Positions 29,515 through 38,117 of a stretch of 64,000 bases of DNA are shown piece after piece. The DNA comes from Streptomyces spinosisporus (GTDB lineage Bacteria > Actinomycetota > Actinomycetes > Streptomycetales > Streptomycetaceae). The translations under genes were made by a program, and so were the position numbers. The stretch is taken from contig NZ_JALDAX010000025.1 in assembly GCF_022698145.1 (NCBI RefSeq), positions 1 to 64,000 on the forward strand, in the 5' to 3' direction. How positions within the stretch are numbered: the stretch's first letter is position 1; each line of letters opens with the position of its first letter. Under the pieces are notes generated by a model. It saw only the letters and a program-made list of their open reading frames with translations, did no database searches and was not told where the DNA came from.

Positions 29515-31281
29515 TCAGAGCCGCTCCGGCGTCCGGATCCCCAGCAGGGCCATGCCCTGGTGCAGGGTGCGGGCCGTCACGTCGCACAGGAAGAGGCGGT
29601 TCTCCGCGACCTCCTGAGCGGGGGCGGGCTTCACCACCGGGCACTGGTCGTAGAACGTCGTGTACAGCGACGCCAGTTGGTAGAGGTACGCGGCCACCTT
29701 GTGCGGCGCGTACTCTGCCGCAGCCTCGAAGACCGTCTCCCCGAACGCGTCCAGGTGCAGGGCCAGCGCCCGCTCCGCCGGGGCCAGTTCGAGCTCCGGG
29801 TGGGCCAGCGGGGTGCGGTCGCCGGCCTTGCCGAAGATGGACCGGATACGGGCGTACGCGTACTGCAGGTACACGCTCGTGTCGCCGTTCAGCGACACCA
29901 TCTGGTCCAGGTCGAACTTGTAGTCGCGGTTCGGCGACGTCGACAGGTCCGCGTACTTCACGGCGCCGATGCCGACGTAGCGGCCGTTCTCGACGATCTC
30001 CGCCTCGCTCAGGCCCACCTTCTCGGCCTTCTCCCGCACGACCGCCGTGGCCCGCTCGACCGCCTCGTCCAGCAGGTCCTCCAGCCGTACGGTCTCGCCC
30101 TCACGCGTCTTGAACGGCTTGCCGTCCGCGCCCAGGACCGTGCCGTAGCCCATGTTGTGCGCGGTGACGTCGTCGCTCAGCCAGCCGGCCCGCCGGGCCG
30201 TCTCGAAGACCATCTTGAAGTGCAGCGACTGCCGCACGTCCACGACATAGAGCAGCGTCGTCGCGTGCAGGTCGAAGACGCGGTTGCGGATCGCGGACAG
30301 GTCGGACGCCGCGTAGCCGAAGCCGCCGTCCGCCTTCTGCACGATCAGCGGCACCGGCTGGTCGTCCTTGCCGCGGATCTCGTCGAAGAACACGACCAGC
30401 GCGCCCTCGGAGCGCACGGCGACACCCGACTCCTCAAGGAGCCGCGCCGTCTCCGCCATCATGTCGTTGTACGCCGACTCGCCGACGATCTCCTCGTCGC
30501 GGATCTGCATGTCGAGCTTCTCGAAGACCGAGTAGAAGTACACCTTCGACTCGTCCACGAACTGCTGCCACAGCTCCAGCGTCTCCTTGTCGCCGGACTG
30601 CAGGGCGACGACCCGCTTGCGTGCCCGCTCCTTGAACTCCTCGTCCGAGTCGAAGACCGCGCGCGAGGCCTTGTACACCCGGTTCAGATTGCTCATCGCC
30701 TGCTCGCCGTCGACGTCGGCCGCCGGGGCCAGCTCGCCGGGGTTCTCGAACAGGTACTGGATGAGCATGCCGAACTGCGTGCCCCAGTCGCCGATGTGGT
30801 GCCGACCGATCGTCTTCTCGCCGGTGAAGTCGAGCATGCCGCGCAGGGCGTCGCCGATGACGGCGGAGCGCAGATGGCCGACGTGCATCTCCTTCGCCAC
30901 GTTCGGCTGGGCGTAGTCGATGATCGTGACGCCCGCGTTCTCCTTCAGGGGCACGCCGAGCCGCTCGCCGTCCGCGTACCGCGCGGCGAGGTTCTCGGTG
31001 ATCGCCCGGTCCGAGAGCGTGACGTTCAGAAAGCCGGGCCCGGAGACCTCGACGTCCTTGATCACATCACCGGTGACGATGTTGCCGACGACTTGCGCCG
31101 CCAGCTCCCGCGGGTTGGTCTTGGCCTTCTTGGCGAGCGCGAGGATGCCGTTCGCCTGGAAGTCGGCCCGGTCGCTGCGTCGCAGCAGCGGGTCCGCACC
31201 GGCGGCCTCCGGCAGGGTGGCCGAGAGGGCGGACGCGAGCTGCTGCTGGACGGAGTCGCTGAGGGACGTGACCGAGGCCAT
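29515..31281 (-). CDS. argS: Arginyl-tRNA synthetase
   Basis: A 588-aa class I aminoacyl-tRNA synthetase charging tRNA(Arg). The N-terminal additional domain is followed by the HIGH-type signature HVGHLRSAVIGDALRGML and YAQPNVAKEMHVGH. HHIGDWGTQFGMLIQYL is typical of ArgRS. The KMSK counterpart is the altered loop GADGKPFKTREGETVRL, as is common in ArgRS. The C-terminal anticodon domain ends CDVTARTLHQGMALLGIRTPERL. ATG 31281 gives MASVTSLSDSVQQQ. It diverges from lysS with 160 bp between. Confidence 0.97.
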   Translation of the reverse strand: MASVTSLSDSVQQQLASALSATLPEAAGADPLLRRSDRADFQANGILALAKKAKTNPRELAAQVVGNIVTGDVIKDVEVSGPGFLNVTLSDRAITENLAARYADGERLGVPLKENAGVTIIDYAQPNVAKEMHVGHLRSAVIGDALRGMLDFTGEKTIGRHHIGDWGTQFGMLIQYLFENPGELAPAADVDGEQAMSNLNRVYKASRAVFDSDEEFKERARKRVVALQSGDKETLELWQQFVDESKVYFYSVFEKLDMQIRDEEIVGESAYNDMMAETARLLEESGVAVRSEGALVVFFDEIRGKDDQPVPLIVQKADGGFGYAASDLSAIRNRVFDLHATTLLYVVDVRQSLHFKMVFETARRAGWLSDDVTAHNMGYGTVLGADGKPFKTREGETVRLEDLLDEAVERATAVVREKAEKVGLSEAEIVENGRYVGIGAVKYADLSTSPNRDYKFDLDQMVSLNGDTSVYLQYAYARIRSIFGKAGDRTPLAHPELELAPAERALALHLDAFGETVFEAAAEYAPHKVAAYLYQLASLYTTFYDQCPVVKPAPAQEVAENRLFLCDVTARTLHQGMALLGIRTPERL

Positions 31282-31441
31282 AGGAAGGGGTGCCGTTCTC
31301 CTCGTGGGGATCGATAGACCCATCCAGTATCCCATGGTGGGTAAAGCGGTTTTCGTCGCCGCTATGGGGTCTGGGAGAATGGAGCGGTCAGCCGTGCGAC
31401 CGTACCGGCTGCCCCATGTCAGAAAGAAGGACGTGCCGATC

Positions 31442-33175
31442 GTGGCTCAGAGCACCGAGACCACCGACTGGGTCTCCCGTTTCGCGGATGAGGTCATCGA
31501 GGAGTCGGAGCGTCGGGCCCCCGGCAAACCCGTCGTCGTCGCGTCCGGTCTCTCGCCCTCCGGCCCGATCCACCTCGGCAACCTGCGCGAGGTCATGACC
31601 CCGCACCTCGTCGCCGACGAGATCCGCCGCCGCGGGCACCAGGTGCGCCACCTCATCTCCTGGGACGACTACGACCGCTACCGCAAGGTGCCGGCCGGCG
31701 TCGCCGGGGTCGACGAGACCTGGGCCGAGCACATCGGCAAGCCGCTGACCTCCGTCCCGGCGCCCAAGGGCTCCGCGCACCCGAACTGGGCCGAGCACTT
31801 CAAGGCTGCGATGATCGACTCGCTGGCCGAGCTCGGCGTGGAGTTCGACGGCATCAGCCAGACCGCGCAGTACACCAGCGGCGTCTACCGCGAGCAGATC
31901 CTGCACGCGATCGCGCACCGGGCCGAGATCGACGCGATCCTCGACCAGTACCGCACCAAGAAGGCCCCGGCCAAGAAGCAGCAGCAGAAGCCCCTGGACG
32001 AGGCCGAGCTGGAGGCCGCCGAGGGCTCCGGCGCGGCGAGCGAGGACGACGGCTCGTCCGGCTCCGCCGGGTACTTCCCGTACAAGCCGTACTGCGGCAA
32101 CTGCGAGAAGGACCTGACCACGGTCACCTCGTACGACGACGACACCACCGAGCTGACGTACGCCTGCACCGCGTGCGGCTTCTCCGAGACCGTCCGGCTC
32201 AGCGAGTTCAACCGCGGCAAGCTGGTCTGGAAGGTCGACTGGCCGATGCGCTGGGCCTACGAGGGCGTCGTCTTCGAGCCCAGCGGCGTCGACCACTCCT
32301 CCCCGGGATCCTCCTTCCAGGTCGGCGGCCAGATCGTCGGGATCTTCGGCGGCAAGCAGCCCATCGGACCGATGTACGCCTTCGTCGGCATCTCCGGCAT
32401 GGCCAAGATGTCGTCCTCGCGCGGCGGCGTGCCGACCCCCGCCGACGCCCTGAAGATCATGGAGCCCCAGCTCCTGCGCTGGCTCTACGCCCGCCGCCGC
32501 CCCAACCAGTCCTTCAAGATCGCCTTTGACCAGGAGATCCAGCGGCTCTACGACGAGTGGGACAAGCTCGACGCCAAGGTCGCCGACGGCAGCGCCCTGC
32601 CCGGAGACGTGGCCGCACACACGCGTGCCGTCGGCACCGCCGCCGGTGAACTGCCGAAGACCCCGCGCCCGCTGCCCTACCGCACGCTGGCCTCGGTCGC
32701 CGACATCACCGCCGGACACGAGGACCAGGCGCTGCGCATCCTGAGCGAGCTCGACCCCGCCGACCCGCTCGCCTCACTGGACGAGGCACGGCCCAGGTAC
32801 GACAAGGCCGAGGCCTGGATCAACACGCACGTCCCCGCCGACCAGCGGACCATCGTGCGCGACGAACCCGACGCCGAACTGCTCAAGTCCCTCGACGAGG
32901 ACGGCCGGACGTCCCTGCGGCTGCTCCTGGACGGACTCGCCGAGCACTGGTCCCTGGACGGACTCACCCACCTCGTCTACGGCGTGCCCAAGGTGCAGGC
33001 CGGCTTCCCCGCGGACGCCACGCCCAAGGAGCTGCCGCCGGAGATCAAGACCGCCCAGCGGTCCTTCTTCGCGCTGCTCTACCACCTGCTCGTCGGCCGC
33101 GACACCGGACCGCGCCTGCCCACCCTGCTGCTGGCGGTCGGACAGGAGCGGGTACGGGCCCTGCTCGGCGAGTGA
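31442..33175 (+). CDS. lysS: Lysyl-tRNA synthetase, class I
   Basis: About 577 aa. This is the class I (archaeal-type, LysK) LysRS, not the class II enzyme: HIGH-type motif PSGPIHLGNLREVMTPHL, a C4 zinc element (YCGNCEKD...YACTACGF) and KMSSSRGG as the KMSKS loop. A Lys/Gln and Glu/Ser-rich insert (KKAPAKKQQQKP...GSGAASEDDGSSGS) is at about 175-210. GTG 31442 has GAAGG 11 nt upstream; GTG 31433 (MPIVAQSTE) is the alternative but sits only 2 nt after it. It is a stand-alone gene ending at a 20-bp perfect hairpin. Confidence 0.93.
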   Translation: MAQSTETTDWVSRFADEVIEESERRAPGKPVVVASGLSPSGPIHLGNLREVMTPHLVADEIRRRGHQVRHLISWDDYDRYRKVPAGVAGVDETWAEHIGKPLTSVPAPKGSAHPNWAEHFKAAMIDSLAELGVEFDGISQTAQYTSGVYREQILHAIAHRAEIDAILDQYRTKKAPAKKQQQKPLDEAELEAAEGSGAASEDDGSSGSAGYFPYKPYCGNCEKDLTTVTSYDDDTTELTYACTACGFSETVRLSEFNRGKLVWKVDWPMRWAYEGVVFEPSGVDHSSPGSSFQVGGQIVGIFGGKQPIGPMYAFVGISGMAKMSSSRGGVPTPADALKIMEPQLLRWLYARRRPNQSFKIAFDQEIQRLYDEWDKLDAKVADGSALPGDVAAHTRAVGTAAGELPKTPRPLPYRTLASVADITAGHEDQALRILSELDPADPLASLDEARPRYDKAEAWINTHVPADQRTIVRDEPDAELLKSLDEDGRTSLRLLLDGLAEHWSLDGLTHLVYGVPKVQAGFPADATPKELPPEIKTAQRSFFALLYHLLVGRDTGPRLPTLLLAVGQERVRALLGE

Positions 33176-33179
33176 CGCC

Positions 33180-33223
33180 ATGACAGAGCGCCCGGTGCCG
33201 TGGGGCACCGGGCGCTCTGTCAT
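33180..33223. terminator. Bidirectional terminator after lysS
   Basis: A perfect 20-bp stem (33180-33199 with 33204-33223) closed by the 4-nt loop GTGG, between lysS and the convergent DUF2637 gene. It is the longest perfect hairpin I found in the window. Confidence 0.9.
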
Positions 33224-33246
33224 ATGCACGCGATCGGTTCTTTTGC

Positions 33247-34485
33247 TCAGGCGATGTGGTCCTCCGCCAGCTCCGCGTTGAGCCGGTTGGAGAAGCGGTT
33301 CACCATGCGCTTGGACTCCGCGTCCTCCAGCGTGACGCCGTACGTCGCCTCCACGTCCGCGATGAACCCGCGCGGCGTGGGCGCGCCGTTGCCGCCCTTT
33401 ATCGACTCGCGGAAGACCAGGTAGAAGTCCTCCTCGGTCGGCTCGGGAGGACCGCCGCCCTCACCCAGCTCGCGCGTACGGCCCGGGCTCACCGGAATGG
33501 GGAAGCTGCCGGTCTCCTCCGGAGAGGGCTCGTCGTATCCCACCTGCTCCTGCCGGTACTGCTCGGCCTGCTGCTGCTCGGCATACCACTGGGCGTACTG
33601 CTCGGGGTCGTACTCGGGGTCGTAGTCGCCCTGGTAGGCGACCTCGTGGGGAGGGGCGAACCACGGGCTCTGGTCGGGCTCGGGCTCGAACTGCTCGACG
33701 GGCGCCGCCTGCTGCGGCACGGGCGCCATCTGCGCCGGACCGCTCACCGCGGGCGGCGCGATCTCCTGCGCAGGCGCCGGAGGCAGCAGCGCCGGCTCTA
33801 TACCGGCAGCAGCGAGCCCCGACGGCGCCGTCTCCGCCAGCGGAACGCCGTAACGCGCCAGCCGCAGCGGCATCAGGGACTCCACCGGGGCCTTGCGCCG
33901 CCAGGCACGGCCGAAGCGGGAACGCAGCCGGGCCTGGTACACCAGCCGCTCCTGCTCCAGCTTGATCACCTGCTCGTAGGAACGCAGCTCCCACAGCTTC
34001 ATACGCCGCCACAGCAGGAACGTCGGCACGGGCGAGAGCAGCCAGCGGGTGAGGCGGACCCCCTCCATGTGCTTGTCGGCCGTGATGTCGGCGATCCGGC
34101 CGATCGCATGCCTGGCGGCCTCGACGGACACCACGAAGAGCACCGGGATCACCGCGTGCATCCCCACGCCCAGCGGATCCGGCCAGGCGGCCGCGCCGTT
34201 GAAGGCGATCGTCGCCGCCGTCAGCAGCCAGGCGGTCTGCCGCAGCAGCGGGAACGGTATGCGGATCCAGGTGAGCAGGAGATCAAGGGCCAGCAGGACA
34301 CAGATGCCCGCGTCGATGCCGATCGGGAAGACATAGGCGAAGTTCCCGAAACCCTTCTTGAAGGCCAACTCGCGCACGGCCGCGTACGAACCCGCGAAGC
34401 CGATGCCGGCGATGATCACGGCGCCGGTCACGACCACGCCGATGAGAACGCGGTGCATCCGAGTCAGCTGCAGTGGCGCGGCCAC
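33247..34485 (-). CDS. DUF2637 domain membrane protein
   Basis: A 412-aa protein. Four hydrophobic spans fill the first 130 residues (VLIGVVVTGAVIIAGIGFAGSYAAVREL, FPIGIDAGICVLLALDLLLTW, a third at LLTAATIAFNGAAAW, and VIPVLFVVSVEAARHAI), the DUF2637 pattern of actinobacterial plasmid-transfer Spd-like and chromosomal proteins. A cytosolic helical part (WRRMKLWELRSYEQVIKLEQERLVYQARLRSRF) and a Pro/Glu/Gln/Tyr-rich disordered tail follow. The closing EDFYLVFRESIKGG...YGVTLEDAESKRMVNRF block looks like a small folded DNA-binding-type domain. GTG 34485 is preceded by GGAGGGGAG. Confidence 0.8.
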   Translation of the reverse strand: MAAPLQLTRMHRVLIGVVVTGAVIIAGIGFAGSYAAVRELAFKKGFGNFAYVFPIGIDAGICVLLALDLLLTWIRIPFPLLRQTAWLLTAATIAFNGAAAWPDPLGVGMHAVIPVLFVVSVEAARHAIGRIADITADKHMEGVRLTRWLLSPVPTFLLWRRMKLWELRSYEQVIKLEQERLVYQARLRSRFGRAWRRKAPVESLMPLRLARYGVPLAETAPSGLAAAGIEPALLPPAPAQEIAPPAVSGPAQMAPVPQQAAPVEQFEPEPDQSPWFAPPHEVAYQGDYDPEYDPEQYAQWYAEQQQAEQYRQEQVGYDEPSPEETGSFPIPVSPGRTRELGEGGGPPEPTEEDFYLVFRESIKGGNGAPTPRGFIADVEATYGVTLEDAESKRMVNRFSNRLNAELAEDHIA

Positions 34486-34564
34486 CCGTACTCCCCTCCC
34501 ATTGCGTGCTGTTGCGCGCAACAGAGTGGCACAAGTGTCCGGCGAACGAAGCGCCGGGACGGGC

Positions 34565-34595
34565 GGAGCCCGGTCCCCACAGGGGGCCGGGCTCC
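34565..34595 (-). terminator. Hairpin after the first DUF3558 lipoprotein gene
   Basis: 34565-34578 pairs with 34583-34595 (9 bp, a one-base bulge, 4 bp) about a 4-nt loop, 46 bp after the lipoprotein stop on the minus strand. This is a likely terminator before the DUF2637 gene. Confidence 0.5.
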
Positions 34596-34641
34596 GTCAA
34601 AAAGCGGTGTTGAGCTGCGAGTTGGCGTCCAGATGTGACAG

Positions 34642-35538
34642 TCAGCTCTTCTTGGAAGCCGAAGCGGACGCGGAGGGCGAAGAGGACTTCTGGGCCTTCG
34701 AGGCCGACGCGGACGGCTTCGCCGACGCCGACTTCGAGGCCGACTTGGACGGCGAGGGCTTGCCCGAACCCGAGCCGTTGCCCGAACCCGAGCCATTGCC
34801 CGCGCCCGAACCGGCGCCCGCCCCCGAGCCGTCGCCGTTCGCCGACGCCACGGAAGCCACCGCCTCCTTGGCCGCCTGCTCGGCGGCCTTCGTCAGATCG
34901 TCCGCCGACGGGGTCTTCTCACCGGCCAGGCCCGCGCCGTTGTAGTCGAGCGTCACGACGACGTTCTCCACCCGCGTCACGATCGTCTGCTGCTTGAAGG
35001 CGCCTTCCTTCTTCTTCAGGTCGTAGCGCACCAGCGTCGCCTCGTCGCCCGTACCGGCGACCGGCTGCGTCTTGGTGTTCTTCGCGCCCTCGACGCCCTG
35101 GGCGTCCTTGACCTGCTTCTCGTAGTACGCGTGCGCCAGCTTGTCGCCCTCACCGCGCTGCGCGTCCGAGTCGAAGCGCAGCAGCGAGACATTGAGCCAG
35201 CGGAACTGCGAGCCCTTCACACCGTTGTTGTCCAGGCTGCTCCACGAGCAGCTGGCCCGCGTCGCGGTGTCGTCCGACTGACCCTCCTTGCCGGACTTCG
35301 CGCCCTTCGGCACGAGCGAGGTCAGCGTCTTCTTCGACAGCACCGCGCACGAGTCGGGCAGCTTGCGGTACGCCGCCGCCTGCACCGTCGGCGAGGCGCT
35401 CGCGCCCGACGCGGACGACGAGTCGCCGCCCGATCCCTTGCCGCCCCCGTCACCGGAGCCGGAGTCCGAGGAGCAGCCGGCGGTGAGCACCAGCACGGGG
35501 AGGGCGAGCGCGCAGACGGCAAGGCGCACGGGGCGCAT
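34642..35538 (-). CDS. DUF3558 lipoprotein (1)
   Basis: A 298-aa exported lipoprotein. Signal MRPVRLAVCALALPVLVLTAGC ends in the lipobox LTAGC at about Cys22, followed by a Gly/Ser/Asp linker. The DUF3558 domain (about 55-230) has a conserved cysteine pair (LPDSCAVLS and RASCSW) likely forming a disulfide. The C-terminus is a long Ala/Ser/Lys/Gly repeat tail (GSGAGAGSGAGNGSGSG). The family is called DUF3558, function unknown, and is located on the cell surface. ATG 35538 follows GAGAGGC. It is paralogous to its upstream neighbour and in the same direction. Confidence 0.82.
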   Translation of the reverse strand: MRPVRLAVCALALPVLVLTAGCSSDSGSGDGGGKGSGGDSSSASGASASPTVQAAAYRKLPDSCAVLSKKTLTSLVPKGAKSGKEGQSDDTATRASCSWSSLDNNGVKGSQFRWLNVSLLRFDSDAQRGEGDKLAHAYYEKQVKDAQGVEGAKNTKTQPVAGTGDEATLVRYDLKKKEGAFKQQTIVTRVENVVVTLDYNGAGLAGEKTPSADDLTKAAEQAAKEAVASVASANGDGSGAGAGSGAGNGSGSGNGSGSGKPSPSKSASKSASAKPSASASKAQKSSSPSASASASKKS

Positions 35539-35724
35539 GTGCCGCCTCTCTCGCTGGTTGTGCCGGTCTCGCTCTGCTGGTCGCTGCATGGTTCCTTCAC
35601 TCATGACGCTGTGGTTCCTGCGGTCGACGGGTCGGGTCCGAGGGGCCACGGTACGCGGTGAGGAAACTGTGTGCTTCTGCTTCACAGGCTTTGCGGTCGC
35701 GCGACCGGGACGCGCGAACGGCCG

Positions 35725-36549
35725 CTAGGAGCCCAGGGTGTCCGCCAGCTGTGCGGCCAGTTTCCGGGCCCTGTCCTGCATTTCCTTGCTGTCCGGCACG
35801 ACGCCGACCGAGGCCGGCTGCTCCTCGTACTGGATGGTCACCATGACGTTGGACGTGCGGAACGCCACAGTCACCGTGCGCTGCTGAGCCGTCGAGGAGG
35901 AGCCGCTGAGCGCGTCGTCGAGGAAGGCCTCGTCGCCGAGACCGCTCAGGACACGGGGCTGCAGATCGGCCGGCGGGACGGACGGGGACGAGGAGGACGG
36001 CGAGGAGGACGCCGAGGTGCTCGGGTCGGCGCCGTCGTCCGAACCGGGGTCGGCGGAAGTCGTGGCGTCGCCGGGCGTACCGCTGCCGGAAGGCGTCGGC
36101 TCGGGAAGGTCGGCCGCCGTCTCCTTCTGCGCGAACAGCTCCTGCGCCTGGGTGTCGTCGCTCACGGAGTTGTCGTAGGAGACGACACGCTCGAAGTCGA
36201 CGAGGAGATGGTCGGTCGCCGCCGTCGACTGGACCTTCCAGCGGCAGCCGACCTTGCGGTCCGTGTCGTACGTGAGCGTGGCCTCGCCCTGGTACGCCTT
36301 GTCGCGCTGCTCCTCGTCCGTGATCTGCTTGATGCCGGGCAGCATCGCGTCGAGGGTGTCATGGCTGACCGCGCTGCACGGCTCCGGGAGCGTGCGGTAC
36401 TTGCCGGGCTGGGCCGCGGCGGACGCCGTACCGGCATCGCCGGGGTTCGAGTCGTCCGTCGAACCCCCGTCGCCCGAGCCTCCGGTGCAGCCGGCCAGCA
36501 GCGCCACGAGGAGCGCGGCCACGCCGGGTACATATGCCTTCCGCTGCAC
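35725..36549 (-). CDS. DUF3558 lipoprotein (2)
   Basis: A 274-aa exported lipoprotein. Signal VQRKAYVPGVAALLVALLAGC has lipobox LLAGC at about Cys21. The DUF3558 domain has the cysteine pair LPEPCSAVS and KVGCRW, matching its neighbour, with a Ser/Pro/Asp-rich insertion at about 155-185. GTG 36549 is 7 nt after GAGAGGAG. It reads in tandem with the second copy, 186 bp downstream, and diverges from rtcB. A tandem duplication of an ancestral surface lipoprotein is likely. Confidence 0.82.
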   Translation of the reverse strand: MQRKAYVPGVAALLVALLAGCTGGSGDGGSTDDSNPGDAGTASAAAQPGKYRTLPEPCSAVSHDTLDAMLPGIKQITDEEQRDKAYQGEATLTYDTDRKVGCRWKVQSTAATDHLLVDFERVVSYDNSVSDDTQAQELFAQKETAADLPEPTPSGSGTPGDATTSADPGSDDGADPSTSASSSPSSSSPSVPPADLQPRVLSGLGDEAFLDDALSGSSSTAQQRTVTVAFRTSNVMVTIQYEEQPASVGVVPDSKEMQDRARKLAAQLADTLGS

Positions 36550-36755
36550 GGTCAGGCTCCTCTCTCGACGGTGGCCGACGGCCGTGGGTCCAGTGTCCCC
36601 GCTGGTTATTCGCTTGCTGCACGGGGGCGTCCGCTGCAGACAATGTGTATCGCACGCACTGCCGTGGACGCCGGTCCGTTGTCCCATTTCACCGACCTTG
36701 GCGCTGGTTTTGCGTTTTCAAACTTCTATTGCTGTTCCGGGGGAATGAGGAAGAA

Positions 36756-37949
36756 ATGTCGTACGTGGAGATGCCGGGCGCGAAGGTCCCGATCCGTATG
36801 TGGACCGACCCGGCGACGGTCGAGGACGTGGCCCTGCAGCAGCTGCGCAACGTCGCGACCCTGCCCTGGATCAAGGGCCTCGCGGTCATGCCGGACGTCC
36901 ACTACGGCAAGGGCGCGACGGTCGGCTCGGTCATCGCGATGCAGGGCGCCGTCTGCCCCGCGGCAGTGGGCGTCGACATCGGCTGTGGCATGTCCGCGGT
37001 CAAGACCTCCCTGACGGCCAACGACCTGCCGGGCGACCTGTCCCGACTGCGGACGAAGATCGAGCAGGCTATTCCGGTGGGGCGGGGGATGCACGACACC
37101 GCTGTCGATCCGGGACGACTGCACGGGTTCGCGACCGGCGGATGGGACGGATTCTGGGAGCGCTTCGACGACGTCGCGGAGGCGGTGAAGTTCCGTGCGG
37201 AGCGGGCGACGAAGCAGATGGGGACGCTCGGGTCCGGAAATCACCATCTGGAAGTGTCGCTCGACTCGGACAATGCCGTGTGGCTGACGCTGCACTCCGG
37301 TTCCCGGAACATCGGCAAGGAACTGGCCGAGTACCACATCGGCGTGGCCCAGAAGCTCCCGCACAACCAGGGTCTCGTCGACCGAGACCTCGCTGTCTTC
37401 GTCGCGGACACCCCGCAGATGGCGGCCTACCGGAGCGACCTCTACTGGGCCCAGGAGTACGCGAAGTACAACCGCTCCATCATGATGGCGCTCCTCAAGG
37501 ACGTGATCCGCAAGGAGTTCAAGAAGGCGAAGCCGACCTTCGAGATGGAGGTCAGCTGTCACCACAACTACGTGGCGGAGGAGCGCTACGAAGGGATGGA
37601 CCTGCTGGTGACCCGCAAGGGTGCGATCAGGGCGGGTGCAGGTGACCTGGGAATCATCCCGGGCTCGATGGGCACGGCCACGTACATCGTCAAGGGCCTC
37701 GGCAACGAGAAGGCCTTCAACTCGGCGTCGCACGGCGCGGGTCGGCGCATGAGCCGCAACGCAGCGAAGCGGCGCTTCTCGACGAAGGACCTGGAGGACC
37801 AGACGCGGGGCGTGGAGTGCCGCAAGGACAGCGGCGTCGTGGACGAGATCCCGGGCGCGTACAAGCCGATCGAGCGGGTGATGGATCAGCAGCGGGACCT
37901 GGTGGAGGTCGTGGCGAAGCTGAAGCAGGTCGTCTGCGTGAAGGGCTGA
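36756..37949 (+). CDS. rtcB: RNA-splicing ligase RtcB
   Basis: A 397-aa GTP- and Mn2+-dependent RNA ligase that joins 2',3'-cyclic phosphate (or 3'-phosphate) to 5'-OH RNA ends. The metal site is DVHYGKG (about 47-53) and GVDIGCGMS (72-80, ligands Asp74 and Cys77). GSGNHHLE, HSGSRNIGKEL, SCHHNYVAEE, GSMGTATYIVKG and the guanylylated-His region SHGAGRRMSRNAAKRRF are all present. No archease or RtcA/RtcR gene is nearby. ATG 36756 follows GAGGAAG. Its RNA target in streptomycetes is unknown. Confidence 0.93.
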   Translation: MSYVEMPGAKVPIRMWTDPATVEDVALQQLRNVATLPWIKGLAVMPDVHYGKGATVGSVIAMQGAVCPAAVGVDIGCGMSAVKTSLTANDLPGDLSRLRTKIEQAIPVGRGMHDTAVDPGRLHGFATGGWDGFWERFDDVAEAVKFRAERATKQMGTLGSGNHHLEVSLDSDNAVWLTLHSGSRNIGKELAEYHIGVAQKLPHNQGLVDRDLAVFVADTPQMAAYRSDLYWAQEYAKYNRSIMMALLKDVIRKEFKKAKPTFEMEVSCHHNYVAEERYEGMDLLVTRKGAIRAGAGDLGIIPGSMGTATYIVKGLGNEKAFNSASHGAGRRMSRNAAKRRFSTKDLEDQTRGVECRKDSGVVDEIPGAYKPIERVMDQQRDLVEVVAKLKQVVCVKG

Positions 37950-37976
37950 GCCACACGAACCTCGCTGCGCTGCCGC

Positions 37977-38117
37977 CTACTTGGCGTGCAGTACCGCGTA
38001 GATCATCACGAACGCCACGATGTGGATGCCGAAGAGGAAGTAGGCGAGGTAGTACCAGACGTACCGCTCGCGTTTCTTCTCCAGCTTCAGGCGCTGCTGC
38101 TCCCTTTCGTCCGTCAT
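37977..38117 (-). CDS. 46-aa single-pass membrane protein coupled to an SDR gene
   Basis: 46 aa. A charged N-terminus (MTDEREQQRLKLEKKRERY) is followed by one transmembrane helix YLAYFLFGIHIVAFVMIYAVL. It looks like the small DUF6126-type proteins of streptomycetes (recalled resemblance). The ATG at 38117 shares its A with the TGA of the upstream SDR gene, so translation is coupled. The topology is likely N-in with a short extracytoplasmic tail. Function unknown; perhaps it anchors or modulates the SDR enzyme. Confidence 0.65.
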   Translation of the reverse strand: MTDEREQQRLKLEKKRERYVWYYLAYFLFGIHIVAFVMIYAVLHAK

